NCBI RefSeq assembly: GCF_003253545.1
Contig: NZ_QKYV01000004.1
Span: 1 to 64,000, forward strand
Origin: Mesonia algae
Lineage (GTDB): Bacteria > Bacteroidota > Bacteroidia > Flavobacteriales > Flavobacteriaceae
Length of the DNA stretch: 64,000 nt
Reading direction: 5' to 3'
Shown here one piece after another: positions 52,478 through 61,945 of this stretch (position 1 is its first letter; each line of letters starts with the position of its first letter). A model generated the notes under the pieces. It was given only the letters and a program-made list of their open reading frames with translations, made no database searches and was not told the origin of the DNA. The position numbers and the translations under genes were made by a program.

Positions 52478-55306
52478 ATGAACAAACAATTCTGTAGAAT
52501 AATAATAGGCTTGTGGGTCTTTATGATGGTATTTTTAGGCTATGGTCAATCTCTCCAACACTCAAGACCGTCGACAGATGTAGTGGAAGGACAACTCAAC
52601 AACGGACTAAAGTACTACCTCAAACACCTACCCAATGCGGGGAATAAGATACATATGCGTCTTTTGGTCAAAGCAGGAGTAGAGCAAGAACAGGAGGGAC
52701 AAGTAGAATTAGCACACCTTTTAGAGCATGTAGCTTTTGGTCCTAGTCCTCATTTTCCTAAGGGAATAATGCATCTCGAAAGTATGCGCAGTTTAGGTAT
52801 GGTAAGGGGCGATATCAATGGAGGCACAGGGATGAAGAGTACGAGTTATTACCTGCGTGTGCCTAAGGAGCATCCTCAATCGGTTGACAAAGCACTGCAT
52901 TGGTTGAGAGATATAGCGGCAGATGTAAAATTTAATGCCCGGGAGGTTGAAAAAGAAAAAGCATCGGTAAAGCAAGAGATGTTATTTCGAGAAAGTGATG
53001 AGCCTTTAATAGTTGCTGCAGTAGAAACATTAGAGGCAAAAATTTACCCTTGTACCCGTTTTACCGATCAACTATTAGAAGGCATAGAGGCTTTAACGCC
53101 TCAAGAATTAGAACATTTTTATAAAAAATGGTACCGCCCCGATCGTATGGCTATTCTTATCGTGGGAGATTTAAAAGAAATGAAGAACCTAGAACAACAT
53201 ATACAAAAGCTTTTCGGAGATATCCCACCTGCTCAGCAGATGCAAAAGGTGACGGATTGTGAGGAAGTTTATCAAAAAAAACCTCCACAATTTTATGTAG
53301 AAGAACTAGCAGAAGCATCTCATTTTTTGAGGTATCAGCTCTATTACCGAACGCAACTGGCAGAGTGTATACAAATGCCAAAAGGATTTCTAAGCAGTAT
53401 TGAATTTAACCTTTTCCTTGATATTCTGCGTAAGCGATTAGAACATGTCTATGCGAACCAGATCTCGGTTAAAAATGAATATCAATACGCCTCTAAGCCC
53501 ATGTCTTATTCCATTCAACTTTGTGGTCAACCACAAAATAGCCAAGAGGTATTATCCGGGATCACCAACGCACTTCAGGTTCTAAAAGCCTACGGGGTCT
53601 ATCCTGAAGAATATAAAGAGGTGGTAGAACAATATGTATCTCAAGGTTTACCTAGAGCTCATAATTTTTGGATCAAACAATTAGAGAGGCATTTTTTAGA
53701 AGGACACCCCTTGTTTGCTTCTCCGAAGGCCTTAGAAACGCAGCTCAGAGATATATCCTTAAGCGCTTTTAATGAGCATTTAAAAGAATTTGTACAAACA
53801 CAACCTCAGGATATTGGGGTAATAACTGGAAGCAAGCTTCCATCGTATTATAAAAATGAAGACTGGGTAAGAAAACAGCTGTCCGAGCTATCCAAAAATC
53901 AACTCCAGCCGTATGTATTGCCAGTGGTGACAAAGGAGCTCATACCCGCCGCTATAAAAAATGAATTGAAACCTGTTAGTTTTATTGAAGTGGAGCCGCC
54001 AATAAAAGACAGTCAAGCTTTCGTTTTAGAGAATGGAGTAAAGATTATACTAAAGCCTTTCCAACCTACCTCAGGCATAGGCGCTAAAGACCTATATGTG
54101 CAAGGATTTAGACCACAGGGTGCTTCTGCTTTTTCTATGGTGGACTATGCTAGTGCTGTCGTGGCTCCTCGTTGGATACAGGAAAAAGACTTAAGAGATT
54201 ATTCTTCCAAAGCGTTGAATAGTTTTAAAGAAACCCATGGCATACATCTGAGTGAGCCATTTATTGATTATCGGGAAACTGGAATGGCAGCCAGAGCACC
54301 TTTAGCCTCCACCGAAGCGGTATTGGAGTGGATTTATACACTTTTTCAAGCAGTTTCTTATTCGGCTGAAAAAGTTAAAGCCTGGGAGATTTTATATAAA
54401 GAAAGAGAGCCTTATGTTCCTTCTTCAGAAGAAGAAATAAAATCTTATATACGAGAATTTTATGGAGATACGGTGATACCTCGTTATTATGGGTATAGAA
54501 ATGTAAATCCTTGGCAAAACGCCAAATTCTTACGGCAGCATCAAGCAGAAAAAAGCATAGAGATATACAATCGCTTGTTTAATGATGCGAGTCAGTGGAC
54601 GTTTATTTTGAGTGGTGATTTTAATGCTGAAGAAATGATGCCATTATTACAGCAATACTTAGGTAACCTCCCCGAGGAATCAGTTTTAACTACAAGTCGA
54701 CCTAAAGCTTCCTTTCCAAAGCCCCTTTTAAAAGGACCCTTGGTAAGAAGAATCAAAACACAAAAATTGATGTCTAATGAAAAATATTACTTACAATATA
54801 TCCAACCGACTAAGCAAGTTCTATCTTGGCAAGAAGAGGTATTGGTGCAGACTTTAGGAGAGTTGATAGAAACAAAGCTACAACGATTAAGACAAGAGTT
54901 GGGGTTGAGTGTTTATGACCTTTGGTCGGACGGGTATTATGATCTGGAAGAAAATCGTGTACAAATAAAAATTGAGATCAGTGGTATTCCAAAGGAAATC
55001 GAGGCTATTCGAAAGGAGTGTCAGCAAATCGTGGAAGAACTGAAAAAAGGAGATATCTCTGAAAAATACTTGGAAGCTGCGGTGGAGCGTATAAAGCTAA
55101 AATATACTGAAGCCTATTTGCAAACTCATGAAAAGATGCAACAGCGTCTTTACGATGTACTCGGTAACAAACGACCCTGGGTTTCTCATCAGGAGTACCT
55201 TAGTTATTTGAATGGACTCGATCCCAAAGCAATTCAACAGGCAGCTCAACGTTATTTAATAAAAGAAAATCAATTTGAATTTATTGCAGGTAATATAAGT
55301 CCGTAA
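52478..55306 (+). CDS. M16 family zinc metallopeptidase (insulinase/PqqL-like)
   Basis: 942 aa. Signal peptide to ~23 (GLWVFMMVFLGYGQ), then two M16 units. Unit 1 has the inverted zinc motif HLLEH (in VELAHLLEHVAFG, near residue 80-84) and the distal glutamate in EVEKEKASVKQEM about 75 residues later. Unit 2 lacks an HxxEH and is the usual inactive half. Predicted periplasmic. Cotranscribed with susCD (9-nt gap), so it probably degrades peptides taken up by the transporter. A terminator follows. Confidence 0.92.
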   Translation: MNKQFCRIIIGLWVFMMVFLGYGQSLQHSRPSTDVVEGQLNNGLKYYLKHLPNAGNKIHMRLLVKAGVEQEQEGQVELAHLLEHVAFGPSPHFPKGIMHLESMRSLGMVRGDINGGTGMKSTSYYLRVPKEHPQSVDKALHWLRDIAADVKFNAREVEKEKASVKQEMLFRESDEPLIVAAVETLEAKIYPCTRFTDQLLEGIEALTPQELEHFYKKWYRPDRMAILIVGDLKEMKNLEQHIQKLFGDIPPAQQMQKVTDCEEVYQKKPPQFYVEELAEASHFLRYQLYYRTQLAECIQMPKGFLSSIEFNLFLDILRKRLEHVYANQISVKNEYQYASKPMSYSIQLCGQPQNSQEVLSGITNALQVLKAYGVYPEEYKEVVEQYVSQGLPRAHNFWIKQLERHFLEGHPLFASPKALETQLRDISLSAFNEHLKEFVQTQPQDIGVITGSKLPSYYKNEDWVRKQLSELSKNQLQPYVLPVVTKELIPAAIKNELKPVSFIEVEPPIKDSQAFVLENGVKIILKPFQPTSGIGAKDLYVQGFRPQGASAFSMVDYASAVVAPRWIQEKDLRDYSSKALNSFKETHGIHLSEPFIDYRETGMAARAPLASTEAVLEWIYTLFQAVSYSAEKVKAWEILYKEREPYVPSSEEEIKSYIREFYGDTVIPRYYGYRNVNPWQNAKFLRQHQAEKSIEIYNRLFNDASQWTFILSGDFNAEEMMPLLQQYLGNLPEESVLTTSRPKASFPKPLLKGPLVRRIKTQKLMSNEKYYLQYIQPTKQVLSWQEEVLVQTLGELIETKLQRLRQELGLSVYDLWSDGYYDLEENRVQIKIEISGIPKEIEAIRKECQQIVEELKKGDISEKYLEAAVERIKLKYTEAYLQTHEKMQQRLYDVLGNKRPWVSHQEYLSYLNGLDPKAIQQAAQRYLIKENQFEFIAGNISP

Positions 55307-55315
55307 TTAAAAACA

Positions 55316-55350
55316 GAAGCACACGGAGTTAGCGTGTGCTTCTTCTTTTT
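55316..55350 (+). terminator. Terminator after the SusCD-M16 operon
   Basis: GAAGCACACG / CGTGTGCTTC stem with loop GAGTTAG, followed by TTCTTTTTT. Confidence 0.9.
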
Positions 55351-55362
55351 TAAGGGTTAATT

Positions 55363-55626
55363 TTACAATTGAAACGGAACTTTACTTGCGGTTTTCTTAA
55401 GAGAACCGAAGTTATTAAGGTCATAGACGCTGTACACTGTACCGTCTTGAAGTCTTACTTGACATTCTCTAGCTCCTGGTGTGCCACAATTAATTTCTGG
55501 AATGGCCATCCAAGTGCTGCCGTTATGAATATAATCTACGGCCTGCTTATTCTTCTCTGCCGTGGCAAAGGAGAGTCCCGTTGCGAATATCATCGCTAAC
55601 ACAGGAATTAAAAATTTATTTTTCAT
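55363..55626 (-). CDS. Small exported two-cysteine peptide (DUF6520-like)
   Basis: 87 aa. Signal peptide KNKFLIPVLAMIFATGLSFA with cleavage after ~22, then YIHNGSTWMAIPEINCGTPGARECQVRLQDG, with two cysteines spaced CxxxxxxxC. Resembles the DUF6520 group of small Flavobacteriia proteins; assigned from memory. It converges on the SusCD-M16 operon, 56 nt away, an association that may be functional (peptide substrate or signal). Confidence 0.75.
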   Translation of the reverse strand: MKNKFLIPVLAMIFATGLSFATAEKNKQAVDYIHNGSTWMAIPEINCGTPGARECQVRLQDGTVYSVYDLNNFGSLKKTASKVPFQL

Positions 55627-55979
55627 AATTTCTAAATTTAAATTAATATATACGCCTACTCTTTTTTACAGGTTTTCGGTTACCCCTAGCGTGTTGCGCA
55701 ACACTTATAGTTTCTTTCTTTGAAATACAGTATAAAGATCAGCCATATTATTTATTCATAAGGGATAAAGAGTTGTCTGTCAGGTATTTTTTAGGTTGAG
55801 ATATTTTTATAGACGAGAAAATAAAGCTAAAAAGTGATTTACATGTTGTGTATTCATAAGTTACGGATTTAGAATACTAAGGTAAACAGTAGGTATGCTT
55901 TTACACTAAGGTTTTAGCTTAGTATATGTATGTGAAAACCTTCAAAAAAGAATAAAAAAAAATTACATATTACACCTTA
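55627..55979. other. Upstream region of the two-cysteine peptide gene
   Basis: About 350 nt without a gene. Its only notable signal is the perfect 14-bp palindrome GTGTTGCGCAACAC (55691-55704), 65 nt before the peptide start, a possible operator. Confidence 0.5.
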
Positions 55980-56036
55980 GGTTTAATAAGGTGAAATGCT
56001 GAATTTATATCTAAATTTTCAAGTATAGTTTGACGT

Positions 56037-56165
56037 GGCATATCGAAAATTACTCGTAAAATTTAAAGTGAAAAGGGCGTAAAATTTTAAGCTGTTTGAA
56101 CGAAGTGAGTTCTTAAAATTTAGACCTCGAACGATAAATTTAGAGTAAGATTCGTCAGCCTAGAC
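56037..56165 (-). repeat. Type A structured element, variant 2 (reversed)
   Basis: Near-identical to the 46981 copy, including the following GC-rich palindrome and TTTAGCTCACGC tail. Confidence 0.8.
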
Positions 56166-56569
56166 TCCCGCCCGTACCGGTCGGGCGGGTTTGTTTAGCT
56201 CACGCTTTGCTATTTTACTGGACTTCGTGCATCTTCTAAGAAGAGGTCTTTTGGGTAATGCAAAAGAAAAGAACATCAATAAATGTTTATAATATATAAT
56301 GAAGTAATAAATATATTTCTCGACTCTGCTCGAAATGACAAAGATAAGACGCTAAACTGGGTGTGATACTGAAATCGCAGATTCAACGTAGTTAATCAAG
56401 CTCAGCATGACGCTGGACTGGATGAGATACTGAAACAAACCCGCCTAAATGAATTATTTAATTGGGGCAGGTTCAGTATGACGTTGAGTTTTGAAAATGC
56501 TCAATTTAATTCTAAATATTCAAGTATAGTATGAAGGGGCCTACTTTTAGTTTTCGTAGCAAAACGAGT

Positions 56570-56638
56570 AAAAGCTGCAGCATTGGGCAGAGGAGTATAG
56601 CCTAGCGGAGCGATTGCTATACGCAGGATAAAGCTTTT
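56570..56638 (+). repeat. Type B structured element, copy 4
   Basis: Outer AAAAGCT / AGCTTTT, inner GTATAGC (56595-56601) / GCTATAC (56616-56622), near-identical to copy 3. Confidence 0.8.
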
Positions 56639-56830
56639 ATGTCGTTTTCAAGAAGGCTAAAATCAGCCTAGACTCCTGCCCGTACCGGTCGGGCGGGTTT
56701 GGTTCTTTTTTGGTCAATGCAAAAAAGATCAAATACCAATGGAAGTTGAGCTTTCATTTGTGAGATAGAAATTAGATTCGTGCTTTCTTCATTTTATCTT
56801 GATACAAAACGAAGCAAAAGATCAAGACTG

Positions 56831-56976
56831 ACTAAAAATTTATAAGAAAATACTACGGAAACCGCAGCCACAAATGAAAAGAACTCAACCTCCTTATCAG
56901 TCGGTCTCAAACAACTTTTCATTTTCTATCCACCGCTGCTTCCTTGATTTTCAATATATTTTTAGATAGGTCAACT
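56831..56976 (+). repeat. Type A structured element, variant 4
   Basis: Inner helix AAATGAAAAG (56872-56881) / CTTTTCATTT (56915-56924). Middle helix GCAGC (56864-56868) / GCTGC (56935-56939). Outer strands AAAAATTTATAAGAAAA (56834-56850) and TTTTCAATATATTTTT (56948-56963). Loop AACTC...CTCAAACAA. Confidence 0.75.
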
Positions 56977-57170
56977 TTTACGAAAGATGCAAGAATGCAA
57001 AATAAGAGGTAGGACTTAAGATATAAGAATTCTCGATTCCGCTCGAAATGACAAAGATAAGACGCTAAACTGGGTGTGATACTGAAATCGCAGATTCAAC
57101 GTAGTTAATCAAGCTCAGCATGACATATGTAGGGAAAATACGACCTCTTTTTAATTCTGTAGTAATTGCA

Positions 57171-57244
57171 GAGAATTTAGCAGCGATGGCTTTGGAGCAA
57201 GGGACTAGTGAAACGGTTTCCCTTGCGCAGGATAAGAAATTCTC
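57171..57244 (+). repeat. Type B structured element, copy 5 (divergent stems)
   Basis: Outer helix GAGAATTT (57171-57178) / AAATTCTC (57237-57244). Inner helix GCAAGGG (57197-57203) / CCCTTGC (57220-57226). Loop ACTAGTGAAACGGTTT and 3' strand GCAGGATAAGA still match the other copies although both stems are entirely different. Confidence 0.78.
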
Positions 57245-57629
57245 GTAGCAATTCAAGGAAATAAAAATAAGTCTAGACTTTTTTGGTTCTTTTTTGGGCA
57301 ATGCAAAAAAGAAGGGAACAATCAATAAATGAATGCTTATGAAATAAAACCAATCATGAGATTTCTCGACTCGGCTCGAAATGACAAGAGAGTTGAATTT
57401 TGAACTGCAAGATTTCTCGACTCTGCTCGAAATGACAAGAGAGTTGAATTTTGAACTGCAAGATTTCTCGACTCCGCTCGAAATGACAAAAATGAAATGC
57501 TTAACAGGATGAGATACTGAAACGAGTTCAGTATGACAGCAAATATCTAATTGATTTTTCGACTCTTGCTCCAAACCGATTTAAGTTAAAACTTGTTGGA
57601 GTCCTTATAGAATCACCTGAAATGTAGAT

Positions 57630-57669
57630 AAAAAAAGGGCAAAAATTTAAATTTATAAATTCTTGCCCC
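57630..57669 (-). terminator. Possible terminator of the DoxX operon
   Basis: On the minus strand GGGGCAAGAATTTA pairs with AAATTTTTGCCC, followed by TTTTTT. It is about 210 nt after the DoxX stop; nothing coding was seen in between. Confidence 0.5.
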
Positions 57670-57880
57670 AACTAAAGGGGATCCCGAAAATTAAAATCCT
57701 TGTTAGATTTACCCCCTTTTTTATTTGAATTGTACTATGTTTTTCCAAGTCTGTTTTAGAAATATCCATCTCTTGTTCACTAATTTTAAAAAGACTTAAA
57801 CCTATATGAGTGACCTATTTATGAATCGGTATAACACAAAAAATATATAAGCTTTTTATCTCAAAAGTGGTAGACAGTCA

Positions 57881-58273
57881 TTACTTGCCTTTTTTATCGC
57901 TAAAATTTTCTAAAGCCAAGCCTAGTAAAGTAGTAAATAAAGCTATATGAATCATACTGTTCATCCAGCTTCCTGAAGGGATATGAACCATTATTAAGGC
58001 CATAAGCATAGTAAAGGCTAAGAAACTATAAGAATATTTAAGTTGTTGATTAGCAAGAACCAATACCCCAGCCACTAATTCTAAAAGGGCTAAGAGAAAA
58101 CTTACTACGTATGTACCGCTATCTCCTAAAAATCCTAAGCCACTATTTTTTAAGGTGTGAGCCATATTTTCAAGTCCGACACCTCCTAAAAATCCTTCAA
58201 AAAATTTTTCAAGTCCTCCCCATATAAAGAGCAAACCAAAACCTATACGGATAATTAAATTGCTATATTTCAT
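57881..58273 (-). CDS. DoxX family membrane protein
   Basis: 130 aa, four hydrophobic helices. The start NLIIRIGFGLLFIWGGLEKFFEG is the typical DoxX/TQO-small-subunit signature. Members occur in membrane redox and oxidative-stress modules. 9 nt after the AhpD-like gene, so cotranscribed with it. Confidence 0.85.
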   Translation of the reverse strand: MKYSNLIIRIGFGLLFIWGGLEKFFEGFLGGVGLENMAHTLKNSGLGFLGDSGTYVVSFLLALLELVAGVLVLANQQLKYSYSFLAFTMLMALIMVHIPSGSWMNSMIHIALFTTLLGLALENFSDKKGK

Positions 58274-58282
58274 CGTGCTAAT

Positions 58283-58816
58283 TTATAATTTAGGTGCTAT
58301 TGGAAAATCTATGGCAAACCCCGTTAGGTTGTGGATATAATTACTAATAACTTTGTCCCCAATTACAATTACTACATCTATAAGGTTTGATTCGGTGTAA
58401 CCTGCATCAAAAAATTCTTGTTTTGATTTTTCATTAGCATTGCCTCTGTTTTCTACCACAGACGCTGTGAATTTAGCAAGCGCATCTAATTTAGAATCAA
58501 AAGAAGCAGTACCTTTACGTAACTCAATAATTTGTTCATCTGTAAAGCCATTCATTTTACCTAATTCGGTATGAGCAGATTGGCAATAACGACAGTCATT
58601 AATTTGACTGGTAACTAAATTAATTACTTCGCGTTCTTTTGCTCTAAGGGTACTTTTTCTATTTTGCAGCGCCAAATAGTCACCTAAAGCGGTTTCATTT
58701 TTTGCATAGTAAGCATACAAGTTGGGAACAAACCCCAATCCTTTTTGAAGGTTGTCAAAAATAGCTTGATTATTTTCCGATACTTCTCCTCGGGTAGGAA
58801 CTGTGAATTTTGTCAT
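58283..58816 (-). CDS. Carboxymuconolactone decarboxylase/AhpD-like peroxidase family protein
   Basis: 177 aa. The AhpD motif CRYCQSAH (CxxC...H) lies near residues 76-83, preceded by EREVINLVTSQIND. The length and the second helical half (VVIVIGDKVISNYIHNLTGFAIDFP) match the alkylhydroperoxidase-like group. Probably reduces peroxides through the two cysteines. First gene of a unit with DoxX; the AraC regulator upstream is separated by 60 nt. Confidence 0.9.
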   Translation of the reverse strand: MTKFTVPTRGEVSENNQAIFDNLQKGLGFVPNLYAYYAKNETALGDYLALQNRKSTLRAKEREVINLVTSQINDCRYCQSAHTELGKMNGFTDEQIIELRKGTASFDSKLDALAKFTASVVENRGNANEKSKQEFFDAGYTESNLIDVVIVIGDKVISNYIHNLTGFAIDFPIAPKL

Positions 58817-58876
58817 CGTTAAAATTTTTATTTGTTATTTAATAATGCAAATATCCGATAAGAATAAAGGTGGGAA

Positions 58877-59746
58877 TTAGGCTTTTGTTCCCGATGATGT
58901 GGCGATAGTTCCCAAAGTTGTATTTTTAAAGTCTGATGGGCTAATATGTTCCATCTTTTTAAAAAACTTACTAAACGCATGGATGTCCTCAAAACCTATT
59001 TCGTAAGCGATCTCTTTAATGGATTTATCTGTATATCTTAAAAAACGTTTAGCCTCAATACATTTTCGTTGATGAATTATTTGTAAGGGTGTTTTTTCTG
59101 AAACTTTAGAAAATAAATTTGAAAGCGTTTTAGGAGATTTATTTAAAAGACTAGCATAATCCTTAACACTATGTACGGTCTTAAAATTCTGCTCGACCAA
59201 AAAATTAAATTCTCTTACTATGTCAATTTCTTCTGTGTCTAATTTAATTAATTGGTTTTGTACTTTAAACATTCTGGTGCACAAAATAATAAACCTTTTT
59301 AGCATAGTCTGAAGCATCTCTAATTGTAATTTATCTTTTGATTGCATTTCAACTTCAAACATTTTCCAGAGTGTTTCAAATTTGTCAACTTCTTCTTGTG
59401 GAATTTGAAAATTGGGTAGTTGATTGGTTCCATAAAACAATATACCCTTGCAACTCACGTCCTTATCGTGATCTAAAACACAGTAAAATTCACGGTTAAA
59501 CTTAATGATTCTAGCATTATCAAGATTTGTAAATTGAATTTTATCAAATGAATTTAAGCATAGAATTGTATTGCTCACTATTCCAATTTTAGATCCTTCA
59601 AATGTAATATTTGATTTTTCCCCTTTTACCCATATAAATATCAATGGCGATAAATGTTCTTGGTTAAAAGAAATGGAATTTCCATTTTTTATTTCTTGAA
59701 GTTGAAGAAATTCATTGTTTATGCCTCTAAATGTTTTCTCGTACAT
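58877..59746 (-). CDS. AraC family transcriptional regulator
   Basis: 289 aa. The N-terminal ~150 residues are a cupin-like sensing part. The C-terminal DNA-binding domain has two HTHs: VHSVKDYASLLNKSPKTLSN, then AKRFLRYTDKSIKEIAYEIGFEDIHAFSKFFKKMEHISPSDFK, the classic AraC signature. It lies directly upstream of the AhpD-DoxX pair and probably controls it. Confidence 0.93.
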   Translation of the reverse strand: MYEKTFRGINNEFLQLQEIKNGNSISFNQEHLSPLIFIWVKGEKSNITFEGSKIGIVSNTILCLNSFDKIQFTNLDNARIIKFNREFYCVLDHDKDVSCKGILFYGTNQLPNFQIPQEEVDKFETLWKMFEVEMQSKDKLQLEMLQTMLKRFIILCTRMFKVQNQLIKLDTEEIDIVREFNFLVEQNFKTVHSVKDYASLLNKSPKTLSNLFSKVSEKTPLQIIHQRKCIEAKRFLRYTDKSIKEIAYEIGFEDIHAFSKFFKKMEHISPSDFKNTTLGTIATSSGTKA

Positions 59747-60008
59747 GCTTTTTAATGCTAAGTTAGGCAGGATGGTTAAAGATTAAAATTGACTGATGTT
59801 CATCATTTATAAATCTTTTGGGTTATTTATAATCTAAAGGTAAGTTTAATTTTCTTTATTTCTTAACTAGCATTACAGTGAAAGCTAGTTAAGAAATATT
59901 TGGAGCCTTTGATTAAAGCTCTAAATCTTAATAAAGAAAAAAAACGATATTAAATATGGGGGTGATTGACTATTAAAAATTTTGTAAATGTTGATTTGGT
60001 AATGATAA

Positions 60009-61151
60009 TTATTCTACTTCAAAAATAGCTTGAATCTCTACCGAAGAATTTACAGGAATGGATGATGCACCATACGTAGCTCTTGCGTGCTTCCCTTTAT
60101 CTCCGAAAATTTCGACCAATAAGTTAGAGGCAACATTCATTAAATCTGCGTGTTGAGTATAATCTGCTTTGGTATTGAAAATACCAGTTAGCTGGACGCA
60201 TTTTTTTACTTGATTTAAATCTCCGCCCACCGCATCTTTTAATACCGATAACACATTAAGAATGGTAGCTCTGGTAGCTTCATTTACCTGCTTCTCATTG
60301 ATATCTACTCCTAATTTTCCTGGATTTACGATTTTTCCATTCTTTAAAGCGACTTGATTTATAAATATTAAATTTCCTGTTCTCACATAAGGCTCATAAC
60401 TTCCGGCAGGTTGGGGAACTGTCGGTAACTCTATTTTCTTTTCTTTTAGTACTTCATCAATATTTTTTTCTTGATTATCTCCTTTTGTTATTAATGAGCT
60501 TTGATATGTACCTTTTAAAGCTAAAGCTATTTTACTAAGGTTTTGACCTTGAATTTTAGCAAGATAACGTTCACTCTTAGTAGGTCTTTCTACATTTTTT
60601 AAAGAAGCTAAACTAGTGGTTCCCAAAACGGTATTTCCTTGAGGGACGGTTTTATCAATACTTTCATTCCCCATAATTCCACTAGGTACTAAAATCATTC
60701 CGTGTACTGCTAAACTATTCCAAAAAGACTGTATGGCTAGTTCTTTTCCTGCCCCGCTACCGGCAGACATGAATACGGTTGCAGGCATGCCTTCTAAAGC
60801 ATGATTACTCCATAGGTCTACCGTCTTTGATAAAAACTCACTCATCGCAGTACTAATATTTCCAAAGTATATGGGTGATCCAAAAGCAATACCATTATAA
60901 GTGGTTAACTCTTCCACTGTTGCGACAGGTATATCTTTTAAAGATGAATTACTTGATGACTTTACTAGTTTTATATCAGCTTTGACTTTACCAGTAGACT
61001 CAATACCTTTTGCTACTTCTTGAGCTAGGGTATAGGTTCCCCCATTATCTGAATGGATTAAAACGAGAATTTTTGTTTCTTGGGCGTGAATGTGTTGTGA
61101 CATACATAAGATAGATAAAAGTAAAACTGTAGATTTAAAAAGCTTTTTCAT
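60009..61151 (-). CDS. Exported fusion of a flavodoxin-like (WrbA-type) domain and a RidA domain
   Basis: 380 aa. A signal peptide (STVLLLSILCMSQHIHAQ) is followed by a flavodoxin fold at ~28-205: KILVLIHSDNGGTYTLAQEV (FMN phosphate loop), AFGSPIYFGNISTAMSEFL, ATVFMSAGSGAGKELAIQSF. A RidA/YjgF domain follows at ~245-380: YEPYVRTGNLIFINQVALKN, RATILNVLSVLKDAVGGDL and HARATYGASSIPVNSSVEIQ. The RidA arginine region (HARATYG) is kept. RidA proteins remove reactive enamines or act as chaperones under chlorine stress; flavodoxin-type quinone reductases protect against quinones. Both parts being exported is unusual. Confidence 0.88.
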   Translation of the reverse strand: MKKLFKSTVLLLSILCMSQHIHAQETKILVLIHSDNGGTYTLAQEVAKGIESTGKVKADIKLVKSSSNSSLKDIPVATVEELTTYNGIAFGSPIYFGNISTAMSEFLSKTVDLWSNHALEGMPATVFMSAGSGAGKELAIQSFWNSLAVHGMILVPSGIMGNESIDKTVPQGNTVLGTTSLASLKNVERPTKSERYLAKIQGQNLSKIALALKGTYQSSLITKGDNQEKNIDEVLKEKKIELPTVPQPAGSYEPYVRTGNLIFINQVALKNGKIVNPGKLGVDINEKQVNEATRATILNVLSVLKDAVGGDLNQVKKCVQLTGIFNTKADYTQHADLMNVASNLLVEIFGDKGKHARATYGASSIPVNSSVEIQAIFEVE

Positions 61152-61267
61152 AATATTTATAAATGAGGGTAATTACTGAATAGGGTTAAATAAGTTGAGA
61201 ATTTTTTAAATATGAATGGTCGGAACTAAAAAATGCTGCGATAATTGCATATAATAGTTTTCATAAG

Positions 61268-61870
61268 CTATGATGATTGTATTTTTTTTGCCGCATCTGA
61301 TGCAATAATCAGGCCTGCTGACAACATAATAATATCTTTTAAAACTAATCTCCCCGCTCCAGATAGAAAGGGAAATCCATAATGAGGTGTAGGGATATCT
61401 CCTCCAAGGTTAGGAACATAAGCTTCGGGAGTGGTAATAAGAAAACTTAAGGTAACAATAGACATGCCAAATGTGAGTAATCCACCCCAAAGTCCAATTT
61501 TTGGAAACCAAATACCTAAAAGGGTTAAAAAACCTATAAGGACAATTATACTACCTAAGCCCAGAGAAAATACGTAAGTATGGTTTAATTTATGCCAGGC
61601 TATATTTTTTTCGTTCATTTTTCCTTCTGGATTTTTATGAAGTGTATATGCTTTCACAGGTATCCCCTCTTTATTAATGATCGTTTTATTGGCATTCGCA
61701 TAAAAAAAACTCATAAAAGGACTATTAGCTACAAAAGGAACGATTCCATCAGCTTCATATTGATATGCTTTTAAACCTCCAATCCAAACCATCACTATAA
61801 AAATAGCCATGCGGATCATATTGATGAAATGATTTTGACCTTTCGCTAATGCGGTAAGAAGCTTGTCCAT
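61268..61870 (-). CDS. DUF417/RclC-like membrane protein
   Basis: 200 aa, four hydrophobic helices. The N-terminal FINMIRMAIFIVMVWIGGLKAYQYEADGIVPFVANSPFMSFFY is the DUF417 signature (YkgB/RclC). RclC belongs to the reactive-chlorine response of enterobacteria. Its upstream neighbour is an AraC regulator, as in rcl clusters, and the next gene encodes a RidA fusion, which fits a reactive-chlorine or quinone stress role. Confidence 0.88.
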   Translation of the reverse strand: MDKLLTALAKGQNHFINMIRMAIFIVMVWIGGLKAYQYEADGIVPFVANSPFMSFFYANANKTIINKEGIPVKAYTLHKNPEGKMNEKNIAWHKLNHTYVFSLGLGSIIVLIGFLTLLGIWFPKIGLWGGLLTFGMSIVTLSFLITTPEAYVPNLGGDIPTPHYGFPFLSGAGRLVLKDIIMLSAGLIIASDAAKKIQSS

Positions 61871-61945
61871 AAGTATACAAGTTTAAATGTAAAATTATAG
61901 ATTGCTATCGGACTAAAGGATGGATTAAAAAGGAAGTATAATGGA

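Larger units (their letters stand above)
55980..57580. repeat. Repeat region VI
   Basis: Gene-free. Reversed type A element (56037-56165), GC-rich palindromes (56167-56189, 56675-56697), ATGCTGA-type hairpin with a GC-ended insert (56435-56470), type B elements at 56570-56638 and 57171-57244, a forward type A variant 4 (56831-56976) and a 51-nt tandem array (57361-57490). Open frames across it arise because 51 is divisible by three. Confidence 0.85.

Noticed and set aside
57065-57574. 169-aa open frame on the minus strand
   Set aside because: It is a read-through of hairpin repeats and the 51-nt tandem array (recurring SSGVEKSCSSKFNSLV), not a protein.
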